Part shown: positions 1 through 7,236 of the stretch, piece after piece
Position numbering within the stretch: position 1 is the first letter of the stretch
How the letters are laid out: each line of letters starts with the position of its first letter
Source of the DNA: an uncultured Flavobacteriales bacterium
GTDB lineage: Bacteria > Bacteroidota > Bacteroidia > Palsa-965
Reading direction: 5' to 3'
DNA length: 14,724 nucleotides
NCBI GenBank assembly: GCA_946478675.1
Contig: CAMLEF010000078.1
Location: 1-14,724, forward strand
Program-made: the position numbers and the translations under genes
The notes under the pieces: model-generated
Databases searched by the model: none
What the model was told of the DNA's origin: nothing
Seen by the model: the letters and a program-made list of their open reading frames with translations, nothing else

Positions 1-1219
1 AGGAAAAGAAATGTTCCCGTTCGTGGACAAAGACGGCAACCTGTATTTCTCTTCCGACGGTCAGCTCGGTCTCGGCGGTCTTGACGTGTTTTATGCAGCG
101 AACGATTCCAAAGGAGGTTTCGCGAAACCGCTGAACATCGGCGCGCCGGTGAATTCTTCTGCAGATGATTTTGCGCTTACGCTGGACGCTTCCGGCACGG
201 GCGGTTACCTCAGCAGCAACCGCGCCGGCGGAAAAGGCGACGATGACCTTTACGCCGTGAAAGTGAAATGTCCGTTCAAGACGACATACTTCGTAAAAGG
301 CAGCGCGAAAGACAAAGCAACCGGTGCTCCGCTCGCTGCTGCGAAAATCTCTCTGAAAGATGTCGACGGAAACGACGCGGGAACAGCGACGACCGATGAA
401 AGCGGTGCTTACCAGTTTGAAGTTGATCCTTCCAAGACGTATGCACTCGGCGGATCGAAAGAAAAATATTTCGACGGCAACGCTGCGTTCAATACGAATG
501 CGCTCGGCGAGCAAACGGAAATGAACGTGGATGTTGCGCTGGAAAAAGATCCGGGATTGTCGCTCTTCGTTCTCGCGAAAGAAAAAGAAACGATGCAGGC
601 GGTGACCGACGTGAAGATCCGCATCACGAACAACCTCACCGGCAAAACCGACAGCATCCTTTCTTCAACAGGCGATTTCCGTCTGCCGATCATCGGCAAA
701 TCCATCGGAGAGCGCGTGAGCTACAACATCGCATTCGAGAAACAAGGTTATCTCGCGAAGACGATCACGTACAATGCGGCGATCGAAAAAGAAGGTGAGA
801 TCCGCGTGGAAGAAACGATGGATAAAATTTCCGTCGGTCTCGACCTCGCAAAGATCATCGACATCAAGCCGATCTATTTCGATCTCGGCAAATCCACGAT
901 TCGCCCGGACGCCGCAGTCGAGCTGGACAAGATCGTGAAGGTGATGAATGAAAACCCAACGATGGTGGTCGAGCTCGGTTCGCATACCGATTGCCGCGGC
1001 ACTGCAGCATCGAACATGGCGCTGTCGGACCGTCGTGCAAAAGCGTCTGCGGAATACATCAGGAAGCGCATCACGAATCCCGAACGTATTTACGGCAAAG
1101 GTTACGGTGAGAGCCAGCTGGCGAACGGCTGTGCCTGCGAAGGTGCGGTGAAGTCGAGCTGCCCGGAAGAGGAGCACGCCAAAAATCGCCGCACGGAATT
1201 CCGCATCATTAAAATGTAA
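1..1219 (+). CDS. OmpA-family envelope protein with PD40 repeats (5' end outside window)
   Basis: The reading frame is open from the first base, so the true start lies upstream; residues here are counted from the Met at base 11. Residues 1-85 hold two PD40 (WD40-like beta-propeller) repeats, each with an LYFSSDG / GYLSSNR plus DVFYA / DDLYAV pattern. Residues about 92-160 look like a carboxypeptidase-regulatory-like beta-sandwich domain. Residues 180-275 are beta-rich with no assigned domain. Residues 285-402 are an OmpA C-terminal domain with YFDLGKSTI, SHTDCRG, LSDRRA and NRRTEF, which in this family binds peptidoglycan. Four cysteines (Cys328, 374, 376, 384) cluster in the OmpA domain. The PD40 - regulatory - OmpA order resembles PorE-type components of type IX secretion and their many paralogues. 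Without the N-terminus or a neighbouring secretion locus I assign only a cell-envelope anchoring role. A terminator follows four bases after the stop. Confidence 0.9.
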   Translation, partial: GKEMFPFVDKDGNLYFSSDGQLGLGGLDVFYAANDSKGGFAKPLNIGAPVNSSADDFALTLDASGTGGYLSSNRAGGKGDDDLYAVKVKCPFKTTYFVKGSAKDKATGAPLAAAKISLKDVDGNDAGTATTDESGAYQFEVDPSKTYALGGSKEKYFDGNAAFNTNALGEQTEMNVDVALEKDPGLSLFVLAKEKETMQAVTDVKIRITNNLTGKTDSILSSTGDFRLPIIGKSIGERVSYNIAFEKQGYLAKTITYNAAIEKEGEIRVEETMDKISVGLDLAKIIDIKPIYFDLGKSTIRPDAAVELDKIVKVMNENPTMVVELGSHTDCRGTAASNMALSDRRAKASAEYIRKRITNPERIYGKGYGESQLANGCACEGAVKSSCPEEEHAKNRRTEFRIIKM

Positions 1220-1223
1220 ATAT

Positions 1224-1264
1224 CACGGGCGCTGTTCCCCAATCGACGGCGTCCGTGGCGTTTT
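1224..1264 (+). terminator. Rho-independent terminator after the OmpA-family gene
   Basis: CACGGGCGC (1224-1232) pairs with GCGTCCGTG (1249-1257), giving a 9-bp GC-rich stem with one G.U wobble and a 16-base loop. TTTT at 1261-1264 follows. It starts four bases after the OmpA-family stop codon, where an intrinsic terminator belongs. Confidence 0.6.
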
Positions 1265-1598
1265 CTCCCCAGGTATCCTGGATTTCTGCACAACCCGCGT
1301 TTTTGTCCGGGTTTTGTCCGGCCTGCAAACTGGCGAAAAGAGGCGTGCCGGGGTAACTTTGTTTATGCTGTTTCTGTAAAAGAAACGCAGAAGAGACTAC
1401 AGGACCCAATCCAGTCAATTCATGAAAACCTTTCGTTACCACCGACGCGGAAAACGCTTCGCAGGATTTGCTGCGGAAGGTTTTACTTATCAAAAAGGAA
1501 ACAGGACTCAACGATACATTATATGCCGGGCGGGCAAGGAATGATAGTCGTGTAGCCGGTGACTAACCCCGCCGGTACACATGGACTCTTCCTATATG

Positions 1599-1630
1599 CA
1601 AAAGCAATCTGTTCATTCAGGTTGCTTTTG
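1599..1630. terminator. Strong 13-bp hairpin, terminator-like
   Basis: CAAAAGCAATCTG (1599-1611) pairs with CAGGTTGCTTTTG (1618-1630) around a 6-base loop, all paired with one wobble. The outer stem is A-rich on one side and T-rich on the other, so it could end transcripts from either direction, although the T run is broken by a G. It lies 80 bases upstream of mscL and 380 bases after the OmpA-family gene, which has its own terminator. It may therefore end a short unannotated transcript in between, or simply insulate mscL. Confidence 0.45.
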
Positions 1631-1656
1631 TGGCTTTCGGGCGGTGATGAACTGCA

Positions 1657-1687
1657 TTTGACACTTGCCCGACAAAACCTACTTTTA
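1657..1687 (+). promoter_or_regulatory. Candidate mscL promoter (Bacteroidota type)
   Basis: TTTG (1657-1660), 19 bases, then TACTTTTA (1680-1687). This matches the Bacteroidota consensus TTTG (-33) / TAnnTTTG (-7) except for the last base. Transcription would begin near 1693-1696, leaving a leader of about 15 bases before the ATG at 1711. No Shine-Dalgarno sequence is visible, as usual in this phylum. Confidence 0.5.
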
Positions 1688-1710
1688 CCGCAAACCAAAC
1701 TACTCTCTCA

Positions 1711-2154
1711 ATGGGTTTCCTTAAAGAATTCAAAGAGTTTGCGCTTCGTGGCAATCTCGTCGATATGGCCGTGGCGGTAATCGTTGCCGGCGGTTTCCAG
1801 AAAGTCGTCAGTTCCTTTATTGACGGGATCTGCATGCCTCCGCTGGGCAAGCTGATGGGCAACATGAACTTCAGCGAGCTGTACATCAGCCTGAGCTCAA
1901 AAGTGACGGCGGCGCAGCAATTCAACGGCGGTAATCTTTCGCTGGAGGAAGCGAAGAAGCTGGGCCCGGTGATGGCGTACGGAAATTTCATCACCAACCT
2001 GATCGACTTTATCCTCGTTGCTTTCGTCGTGTTCATGTTTATCAAAATGATGAACCGGCTGCACCACAAAGACAAAAAAGAGCCGGAAGTGAAAGAGCCT
2101 TCGAAAGAAGAACAGCTGCTCACGGAGATCCGCGATCTTTTAAAGAATAAATAA
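1711..2154 (+). CDS. mscL: Large-conductance mechanosensitive channel MscL
   Basis: Inner-membrane channel that opens under high membrane tension to release solutes on hypo-osmotic shock; the family forms homopentamers. The 147 residues align without gaps to the start of E. coli MscL as I recall it. They comprise the N-terminal amphipathic helix (GFLKEFKEFALRGN, 2-15), TM1 about 16-45 with the MPPLG turn at 42-46, a periplasmic loop about 47-90, TM2 about 92-114 and a charged cytoplasmic tail ending in a short amphipathic helix (EEQLLTEIRDLLKNK). TM1 differs from E. coli at usually conserved positions: Met19, Ala22, Ala26 and Gln30 replace Leu, Gly, Gly and Gly. It is a little longer than the usual 130-140 residues because of the loop and the tail. 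It has its own promoter candidate and appears to be transcribed alone. Confidence 0.95.
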   Translation: MGFLKEFKEFALRGNLVDMAVAVIVAGGFQKVVSSFIDGICMPPLGKLMGNMNFSELYISLSSKVTAAQQFNGGNLSLEEAKKLGPVMAYGNFITNLIDFILVAFVVFMFIKMMNRLHHKDKKEPEVKEPSKEEQLLTEIRDLLKNK

Positions 2155-2166
2155 GTCGCCCGTCCG

Positions 2167-2224
2167 GTATTCCCTGCCGCTCATCGAATAGTAACGCACC
2201 GGCTTGCAGAAGCGGGATACTTTT
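2167..2224 (+). terminator. Possible terminator after mscL
   Basis: GTATTCCC (2167-2174) can pair with GGGATAC (2214-2220) with one bulged base. Inside it, GCCG (2176-2179) can pair with CGGC (2200-2203). TTTT (2221-2224) follows. The stem is long-range and imperfect. The same bases include TACTTTTG (2218-2225), an exact -7 promoter box, so the site could serve either purpose. Confidence 0.3.
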
Positions 2225-2241
2225 GACTCATCAAAGAGCTT

Positions 2242-2643
2242 ATGAAAGCGATGAGCATGATGATTCCTTATGCAGGTTCTATAGCCCGTTTGCGCAGGGA
2301 CGGTATCGTGGAAGTACGGATCGCAGACGAGCATGTGTGCACGGTGGAACAGGCGAAAGAGGCGGCAAAGGTGTTTGCAGAGTTAGGTGAAGGACGGCCT
2401 GTTCCCGTGTTGCGCATTTTCGGAAAACATACCGCGATGGAAGAAGGCGTGCGAGAATTCATGGCGGGCGAAGCGTTTCAAAAGTACATCCTCGCCGACG
2501 CGATCGTCATTCGCTCACTCGCGCAGCGCATCATCCTCAATTTTTATCTCAAGACCAATCGCCCGCGCAAACCCACGCGCGTGTTTACAAGCCAGGCAGA
2601 AGCCGAAGACTGGCTCCGCACTTTCATTCCCTGTCTGAACTGA
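2242..2643 (+). CDS. SpoIIAA/STAS-like small protein, function unknown
   Basis: A 133-residue soluble protein without signal peptide or membrane helix. It resembles the STAS/SEC14-like (SpoIIAA-type) small proteins common in Bacteroidota. The features are a short N-terminal strand (IARLRRDGIVEVRI), a helix (TVEQAKEAAKVFAEL), a strand (PVPVLRIFG), and the C-terminal pattern ADAIVIRSLAQRIILNFYL ... PTRVFTSQAEAEDWLRTF. The last is the usual ending of these proteins, with a nearly invariant Trp in the final helix. No substrate or partner is known to me. The start is uncertain: ATGs lie at 2242, 2251, 2257 and 2260, and comparison with relatives favours a late one (2257 or 2260). Its last codons form the left edge of a tandem duplication (2627-2962), so a partial copy of its 3' end lies just downstream. 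Confidence 0.75.
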   Translation: MKAMSMMIPYAGSIARLRRDGIVEVRIADEHVCTVEQAKEAAKVFAELGEGRPVPVLRIFGKHTAMEEGVREFMAGEAFQKYILADAIVIRSLAQRIILNFYLKTNRPRKPTRVFTSQAEAEDWLRTFIPCLN

Positions 2644-2793
2644 CGAGGTTTCAGAGTAGAAGTCCGAGGCGCCCCCGCTTCGGATTTCGCGTTTTTGTGC
2701 GATGAAAGTTTTTGCCACTAAGGCACGAAGACACTAAGTTTTTCCTGTGAAAAGCCTTCTTTGAGCCTTTGTGTCTTTGTGGCCCTTTTTTAG
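2627..2793. repeat. Tandem direct repeat, copy A
   Basis: This copy begins inside the last codons of the STAS-like gene (TTCCCTGTCTGAACTGACGAG region) and ends in a T tract plus TAG at 2791-2793. It matches 2806-2962 closely along its length, differing by point changes and by about 10 extra bases near 2660-2675. It carries the inverted repeat at 2715-2782. Confidence 0.85.
2715..2782. repeat. Octamer-periodic inverted repeat, copy A
   Basis: The left arm (2715-2738) is three octamers of the form CACNAAGN after an initial C. The right arm (2759-2782) is CTTTGAGC, CTTTGTGT, CTTTGTGG. The arms are complementary at 18 of 24 positions, two of the others being G.U wobbles, with a 20-base spacer. 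The 8-base periodicity lets the arms pair in several registers. Confidence 0.8.
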
Positions 2794-2805
2794 AAAATTC
2801 CTGCC

Positions 2806-2962
2806 TTCCCTGTTTGAACTGACGAGATTTCAGAGTAGACGCCCCGCTTCGGATTTCGCGTTTTTGTGCGATGGAAGTTTTTGCCACTAAGGCACTAAGT
2901 CACGAAGTTTTTCCTGTGAAAAGTATTCTTTGTGCCTTTGTGTCTTTGTGTCCTGTTTTTAG
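2806..2962. repeat. Tandem direct repeat, copy B
   Basis: Second copy of 2627-2793, separated from it by 12 bases (2794-2805). It begins with TTCCCTGTTTGAACTGACGA, a slightly diverged copy of the end of the STAS-like gene including the stop codon position. The duplicated unit therefore included the gene's 3' end. It carries the inverted repeat at 2884-2951. Confidence 0.85.
2884..2951. repeat. Octamer-periodic inverted repeat, copy B
   Basis: The left arm 2884-2907 is CACTAAGG, CACTAAGT, CACGAAG after an initial C. The right arm 2928-2951 is CTTTGTGC, CTTTGTGT, CTTTGTGT. It has the same design and 20-base spacer as the copy at 2715-2782, with independent substitutions in the variable octamer positions. 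Confidence 0.8.
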
Positions 2963-2990
2963 CAGCGCAGTTTTTTGCAAGCAATCCCAC

Positions 2991-3060
2991 GCTTGTTCGA
3001 GCGGAGTCGAGAACCTTTCTCATTATAACGCAACAGGTTCTCGACTCTGCTCGAACAAGC
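2991..3060. repeat. Palindromic element, 25-bp arms
   Basis: Arms 2991-3015 and 3036-3060 are complementary at 24 of 25 positions; the remaining pair is a G.T wobble. The loop is 20 bases. The arm core, GAGCGGAGTCGAGAACC, resembles palindromes I recall from other Bacteroidota intergenic regions. No T tract follows, so it is not an ordinary intrinsic terminator. Confidence 0.85.
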
Positions 3061-3089
3061 ATGAGCAACGAGCGACGGTCATGTGGAAG

Positions 3090-3121
3090 TTTGAGCATTA
3101 AGCCCCGAACTTTTACCTTTA
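3090..3121 (+). promoter_or_regulatory. Candidate promoter for the DUF3467 / lipoprotein pair
   Basis: TTTG (3090-3093), 20 bases, then TACCTTTA (3114-3121), matching the Bacteroidota TTTG / TAnnTTTG pattern apart from the final base. The start point would be near 3128, about 10 bases before the ATG at 3138. It lies just beyond the palindrome, which suggests the palindrome is not part of this transcript. Confidence 0.45.
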
Positions 3122-3137
3122 CCCAAAACCAATTCAC

Positions 3138-3449
3138 ATGGAGGAAGACAACAGCCAGCAGATGAACATCGAACTGAACGACGACATTGCCGCCGGTATC
3201 TATTCGAATTTTGCCATCATCACACATTCCAATTCCGAGTTCATTCTCGATTTTATCCAGGTCATGCCCGGCGTTCCCAAAGCGCGCGTGCGTTCCCGCA
3301 TCATCCTGAACCCGCAACACGCAAAACGGCTGATGAAAGCGCTGAAGGAAAACGTCACCCGCTTCGAAAGCGCGAACGGCGTGATCAACGACAGCGAATT
3401 CCCCACGGCGTACCCGCTCAATTTCGGCGGACCGAAAGGGCAGGCATAA
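3138..3449 (+). CDS. DUF3467 family protein
   Basis: A 103-residue soluble protein with the DUF3467 pattern. It has an acidic N-terminus (MEEDNSQQMNIELND), then IAAGIYSNFAIITHSNSEFILDFIQVMPG, then RVRSRIILNPQHAKRLMKALKENVTRFE. The length is normal for the family, which is widespread in Bacteroidota and has no established biochemical role that I know of. I recall relatives downstream of rpoC in some genomes, but no RNA polymerase gene is present here. It starts 17 bases after a good promoter box and is followed nine bases after its stop by the lipoprotein gene, so the two are probably co-transcribed. Confidence 0.85.
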   Translation: MEEDNSQQMNIELNDDIAAGIYSNFAIITHSNSEFILDFIQVMPGVPKARVRSRIILNPQHAKRLMKALKENVTRFESANGVINDSEFPTAYPLNFGGPKGQA

Positions 3450-3458
3450 GTTATCGCA

Positions 3459-4037
3459 ATGAAGTTTTCTGCAGCGTTACTGCTGTTACTTCTTTTCCTG
3501 GGCTCGTGTACATTCGAAAAACGATTGTACCGCCCGGGATTTTATTTTGAAAAGCAACACGATCACGCGTTGACGGAACGGCCCGCGGCGCCGGGGAAAG
3601 CGATGACTGTGTGCGCAGAAACATTAACACGGCCCGCAATTTCCGAACCTGTTGTTGTTGCAAGCGTAAACGAAGAAGAGCCGGCGACAGTTATTGCTGC
3701 AACGGAAATTCCGCCGCATTCTCATACGTTTGCGAATGAAACGCTGCCGCAGGATACCGCGCACATAAATAAAAAGAAGCACGCTGAAACACGCACGCCA
3801 AAAACGAAGTTTCCTTTTTCATGGCTGTTTGCAATTGTCGGTGCGATTGCGTTGACCATCGGCTTTCATTATCCGAAAACAAGAAATGCCACGTGGATTG
3901 CCGCTGCAATACTGGCGTTGACCGGAATTTCCATCGGCGCGGATAACCCGAATAACGCCGATCGGAGCTCCAACCGGATCGGTATCGTAGCCTGCGTTTT
4001 GCTTTTGGTGGCGGTGCTGCTCGCTACGTTGGTGGTC

Positions 4038-4052
<15 letters not shown>
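3459..4052 (+). CDS. Lipoprotein with C-terminal transmembrane helices, function unknown
   Basis: 197 residues. Residues 1-17 are a lipoprotein signal peptide with lipobox LGSC (14-17), so Cys17 should become the lipidated N-terminus. The next residues, TFEKRLYRPGFYFEK, match a motif I recall at the mature start of small Bacteroidota lipoproteins. Residues 35-115 are low-complexity and probably extended. Three hydrophobic stretches follow: about 118-137, 145-161 and 174-197, the last running to the C-terminus. Helical membrane segments make outer-membrane placement unlikely, so I infer an inner-membrane protein tethered at both ends. It is probably in one unit with the DUF3467 gene. Its last 15 bases overlap the end of argH on the opposite strand. 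Function unrecognised. Confidence 0.75.
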
Positions 4053-5372
<1,320 letters not shown>

Positions 5373-5374
5373 GT

Positions 5375-6457
5375 TCAGGCGGAATAAATTTCGTTCAGTT
5401 CTTTTCCGTACGCTTCGATCAGCCGGATGTAGCCGTCGACGCCTTCGGTTATTTCATTCAGGCCGATGTATTCGTCGGCAGTATGTGATCGCGCGGAATC
5501 GCCCGGACCGAATTTCACCGAAGGCACAGGAATGAGCGCCTGGTCGGAAAGCGTCGGGGAGCCGTAGCAGTCGATCCCGCAGGCGTTCGCCGCTTTCACC
5601 AGCGGATGATCATTCGGAATGCCCGAAGGATTCAGTCGCGGCGAATGCGGCACCACTTCACACGAAACATTTTCGCGGATGATCGACAACACTTCATCGT
5701 GCGAATACGCATCCGTGACACGCACGTCGACCGTGAATTTGCAAAGCGCCGGAACGACGTTGTGCTGCGTGCCGGCCTCGATGATGGTGACGCTCATTTT
5801 CATTTCACCGAGCCACTGCGATTTTTTCGGGAAGCGATACGTGCGGAACCACTCGATGTCTTTCATCGCTTTGTAAATCGCGTTTTCGCCTTCTTCGCGC
5901 GCGGCATGACCGGCTTTCCCGTACGCTACGCAATCGAGTACGAGCAATCCTTTTTCCGCCACCGCCATTTTCATTAGCGTCGGTTCGCCGACAATCGCCG
6001 CGTCGATTTTCCCGAGATACGGTAATACCGAAACGATCCCGCCTTCACCGGAAATTTCTTCTTCCGCCGTTAATGCGATCGCGATGTTGAACGGCAAATG
6101 TTCCTTGTCGTGAAAATGCAGGAAGGCGCCGACAAGCGAGCACAGCGCACCGCCCGCATCGTTGCTGCCGAGACCGTACAGCTTGCCGTCTTCGACAACC
6201 GGCGTGAACGGGTCTTTGGTCCAGCCTGCGTTCGGCTTCACCGTGTCGCAATGCGAATTCAGCAGCAGCGTCGGCTTTGACGGCTGGATGTGTCGCCCGT
6301 ACGCCCAGGTGTTGTTGCCGGACGTATTCGTTGCGATGCCGTGCTCCGCGAAAAATTCCCGCAGCAACGTGGCGACAGCTTTTTCATCGCGGCTGAACGA
6401 AGGCGTTGCGATCATCTTCTTCAGCAGCTCCGTGACGGTAGTGGCGTGTGTGGTCAT
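5375..6457 (-). CDS. argE: M20-family N-acylcitrulline deacylase (ArgE)
   Basis: Zinc-dependent M20 amidohydrolase that removes the N-acyl group. In operons with an N-acylornithine carbamoyltransferase the substrate is N-acetyl- or N-succinylcitrulline, giving citrulline for ArgG. I chose the start at 6457, not 6475, because its ATG overlaps the argB stop as ATGA, the coupling used elsewhere in this operon; this gives 360 residues. Metal ligands and catalytic residues are all visible: His69 and Asp71 (NSHCDTV), Asp100 (GSNDAGG), Glu132/Glu133 (AEEEISG), Glu158 (VGEPT) and His325 (SARSHTADE). The dimerisation domain lies at about residues 175-285. The ARSHTADEYI ending is typical of the arginine/lysine-type M20 branch. 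Acyl specificity follows from the carbamoyltransferase and is probably succinyl. Confidence 0.92.
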   Translation of the reverse strand: MTTHATTVTELLKKMIATPSFSRDEKAVATLLREFFAEHGIATNTSGNNTWAYGRHIQPSKPTLLLNSHCDTVKPNAGWTKDPFTPVVEDGKLYGLGSNDAGGALCSLVGAFLHFHDKEHLPFNIAIALTAEEEISGEGGIVSVLPYLGKIDAAIVGEPTLMKMAVAEKGLLVLDCVAYGKAGHAAREEGENAIYKAMKDIEWFRTYRFPKKSQWLGEMKMSVTIIEAGTQHNVVPALCKFTVDVRVTDAYSHDEVLSIIRENVSCEVVPHSPRLNPSGIPNDHPLVKAANACGIDCYGSPTLSDQALIPVPSVKFGPGDSARSHTADEYIGLNEITEGVDGYIRLIEAYGKELNEIYSA

Positions 6458-7236
6458 GGCTCGAGCGTGGTGCAATAGTTTGTTTCTTTCAAAAGTTCCG
6501 GCAGTCGTTCCGCATGGCCGATCACCACGCGCGATACGCCGGAGGTTCGCGCCATAAAACCGGCGGTCAGTTTCGGCAGCATGCCTTTGTGGATTGTGCC
6601 GTCGTTTTTCAGCGAAGAAAAAAGCGCGCGGTCCATCGTTGCGATGAAACTGTCGTCTGCGGCAACGTCTTTCAGCACGCCGCTTTTTTCAAAACAGTAA
6701 ATGAGCTGCACGTCGGTTTCCTGTGCGAGTGAAGCGGCGATCACGGCAGCCATCGTGTCGGCATTCGTATTGAGCAGTTGTCCGTTTCCGTCATGCGTAA
6801 TGGGTGCGATGACCGGCGTTAATTGCGCTTCCAGCAATCCGAGCAGGAGCGCGGCATTCACCGTTTCTGCTGCAGGATCGCCGACGAATCCGAAATCGAT
6901 TTCGCCTTCGCGTTTTTTTGCAGTGATGACATTGCCGTCTGCTCCGCACAAACCGATCGCGGTGCACCCGTGACTGTTCAATGATGCGACGATCGTTTTG
7001 TTGATCCAACCCGCGTACGTCATCACAGCGACTTTCAATGTTTCACCGTCAGTCACGCGGCGACCTTCGATCATCGTGGTGGAAATGCCGAGCCGTGAAG
7101 AAAGTTCCGTCGCGAGCTTTCCGCCGCCGTGCACGAGAATTTTCTTCCCAGGAAACCCGCTGAGCTGGTCCAGGAAACGTGCGAGATTTTTTTCATCGTC
7201 GATCACGTTTCCGCCGATCTTGATTACGCTGATCAT
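6454..7236 (-). CDS. argB: N-acylglutamate kinase
   Basis: Phosphorylates the gamma-carboxyl of N-acetyl- or N-succinylglutamate, the second step of the pathway. The 260 residues fit the amino-acid kinase fold: KIGGN at 6-10 (Lys6 for the phosphates), HGGGK at 36-40, GRRVTD at 58-63 (Arg for the substrate carboxylate), LNTNADTMAA at 155-164 (Asn158, Asp160) and GMLPKL at 218-223 (Lys222). The open frame continues upstream to 7653, but the ATG at 7236 is clearly right: it begins the kinase domain (MISVIKIGG) and overlaps the carbamoyltransferase stop as ATGA. Its own stop overlaps the argE start in the same way. It lacks the long N-terminal helix typical of arginine-inhibited hexameric kinases, so allosteric feedback at this enzyme is less likely. 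Confidence 0.96.
   Translation of the reverse strand: MISVIKIGGNVIDDEKNLARFLDQLSGFPGKKILVHGGGKLATELSSRLGISTTMIEGRRVTDGETLKVAVMTYAGWINKTIVASLNSHGCTAIGLCGADGNVITAKKREGEIDFGFVGDPAAETVNAALLLGLLEAQLTPVIAPITHDGNGQLLNTNADTMAAVIAASLAQETDVQLIYCFEKSGVLKDVAADDSFIATMDRALFSSLKNDGTIHKGMLPKLTAGFMARTSGVSRVVIGHAERLPELLKETNYCTTLEP

Larger units (their letters stand above)
1220..1710. other. Intergenic region between the OmpA-family gene and mscL
   Basis: About 490 bases without a convincing gene. It contains the OmpA-gene terminator (1224-1264), a strong hairpin (1599-1630) and the mscL promoter candidate (1657-1687). A lone TAACTTTG at 1354-1361 matches the Bacteroidota -7 box but has no TTTG at the right distance upstream. 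Open frames in the region (40 codons at 1422-1544 +, 100 codons at 1209-1511 -) show no recognisable motif and I do not call them. Confidence 0.6.
2644..3137. other. Repeat-rich intergenic region
   Basis: About 490 bases with no supported gene. It is filled by two copies of a 157-167 base direct repeat (2627-2793, 2806-2962), each containing an octamer-periodic inverted repeat; a 70-base palindromic element (2991-3060); and a promoter candidate for the next gene (3090-3121). Open frames crossing it run through the repeats and have no protein-like features. Confidence 0.75.

Noticed and set aside
1209..1511. 100-codon open frame on the - strand after the OmpA-family gene
   Set aside because: It runs across the terminator hairpin, has no domain, signal or motif I recognise, and has no promoter-like sequence upstream. 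Stop-free stretches this long are common here.
1422..1544. 40-codon + strand frame starting MKTFRYHRRGKRF
   Set aside because: Basic but without any recognisable family or initiation context; too short to support without conservation.
2218..2225. TACTTTTG as a promoter for the STAS-like gene
   Set aside because: An exact -7 box, but no TTTG or TTG at about 19-21 bases upstream; it also overlaps a possible mscL terminator.
2715..2951. Octamer repeats as a CRISPR array
   Set aside because: Units are 8 bases with no unique spacers, arranged as inverted arms; there are no cas genes.
2932..3165. 77-codon + strand frame through the palindrome
   Set aside because: It is built from repeat and palindrome sequence and overlaps the DUF3467 start in another frame.
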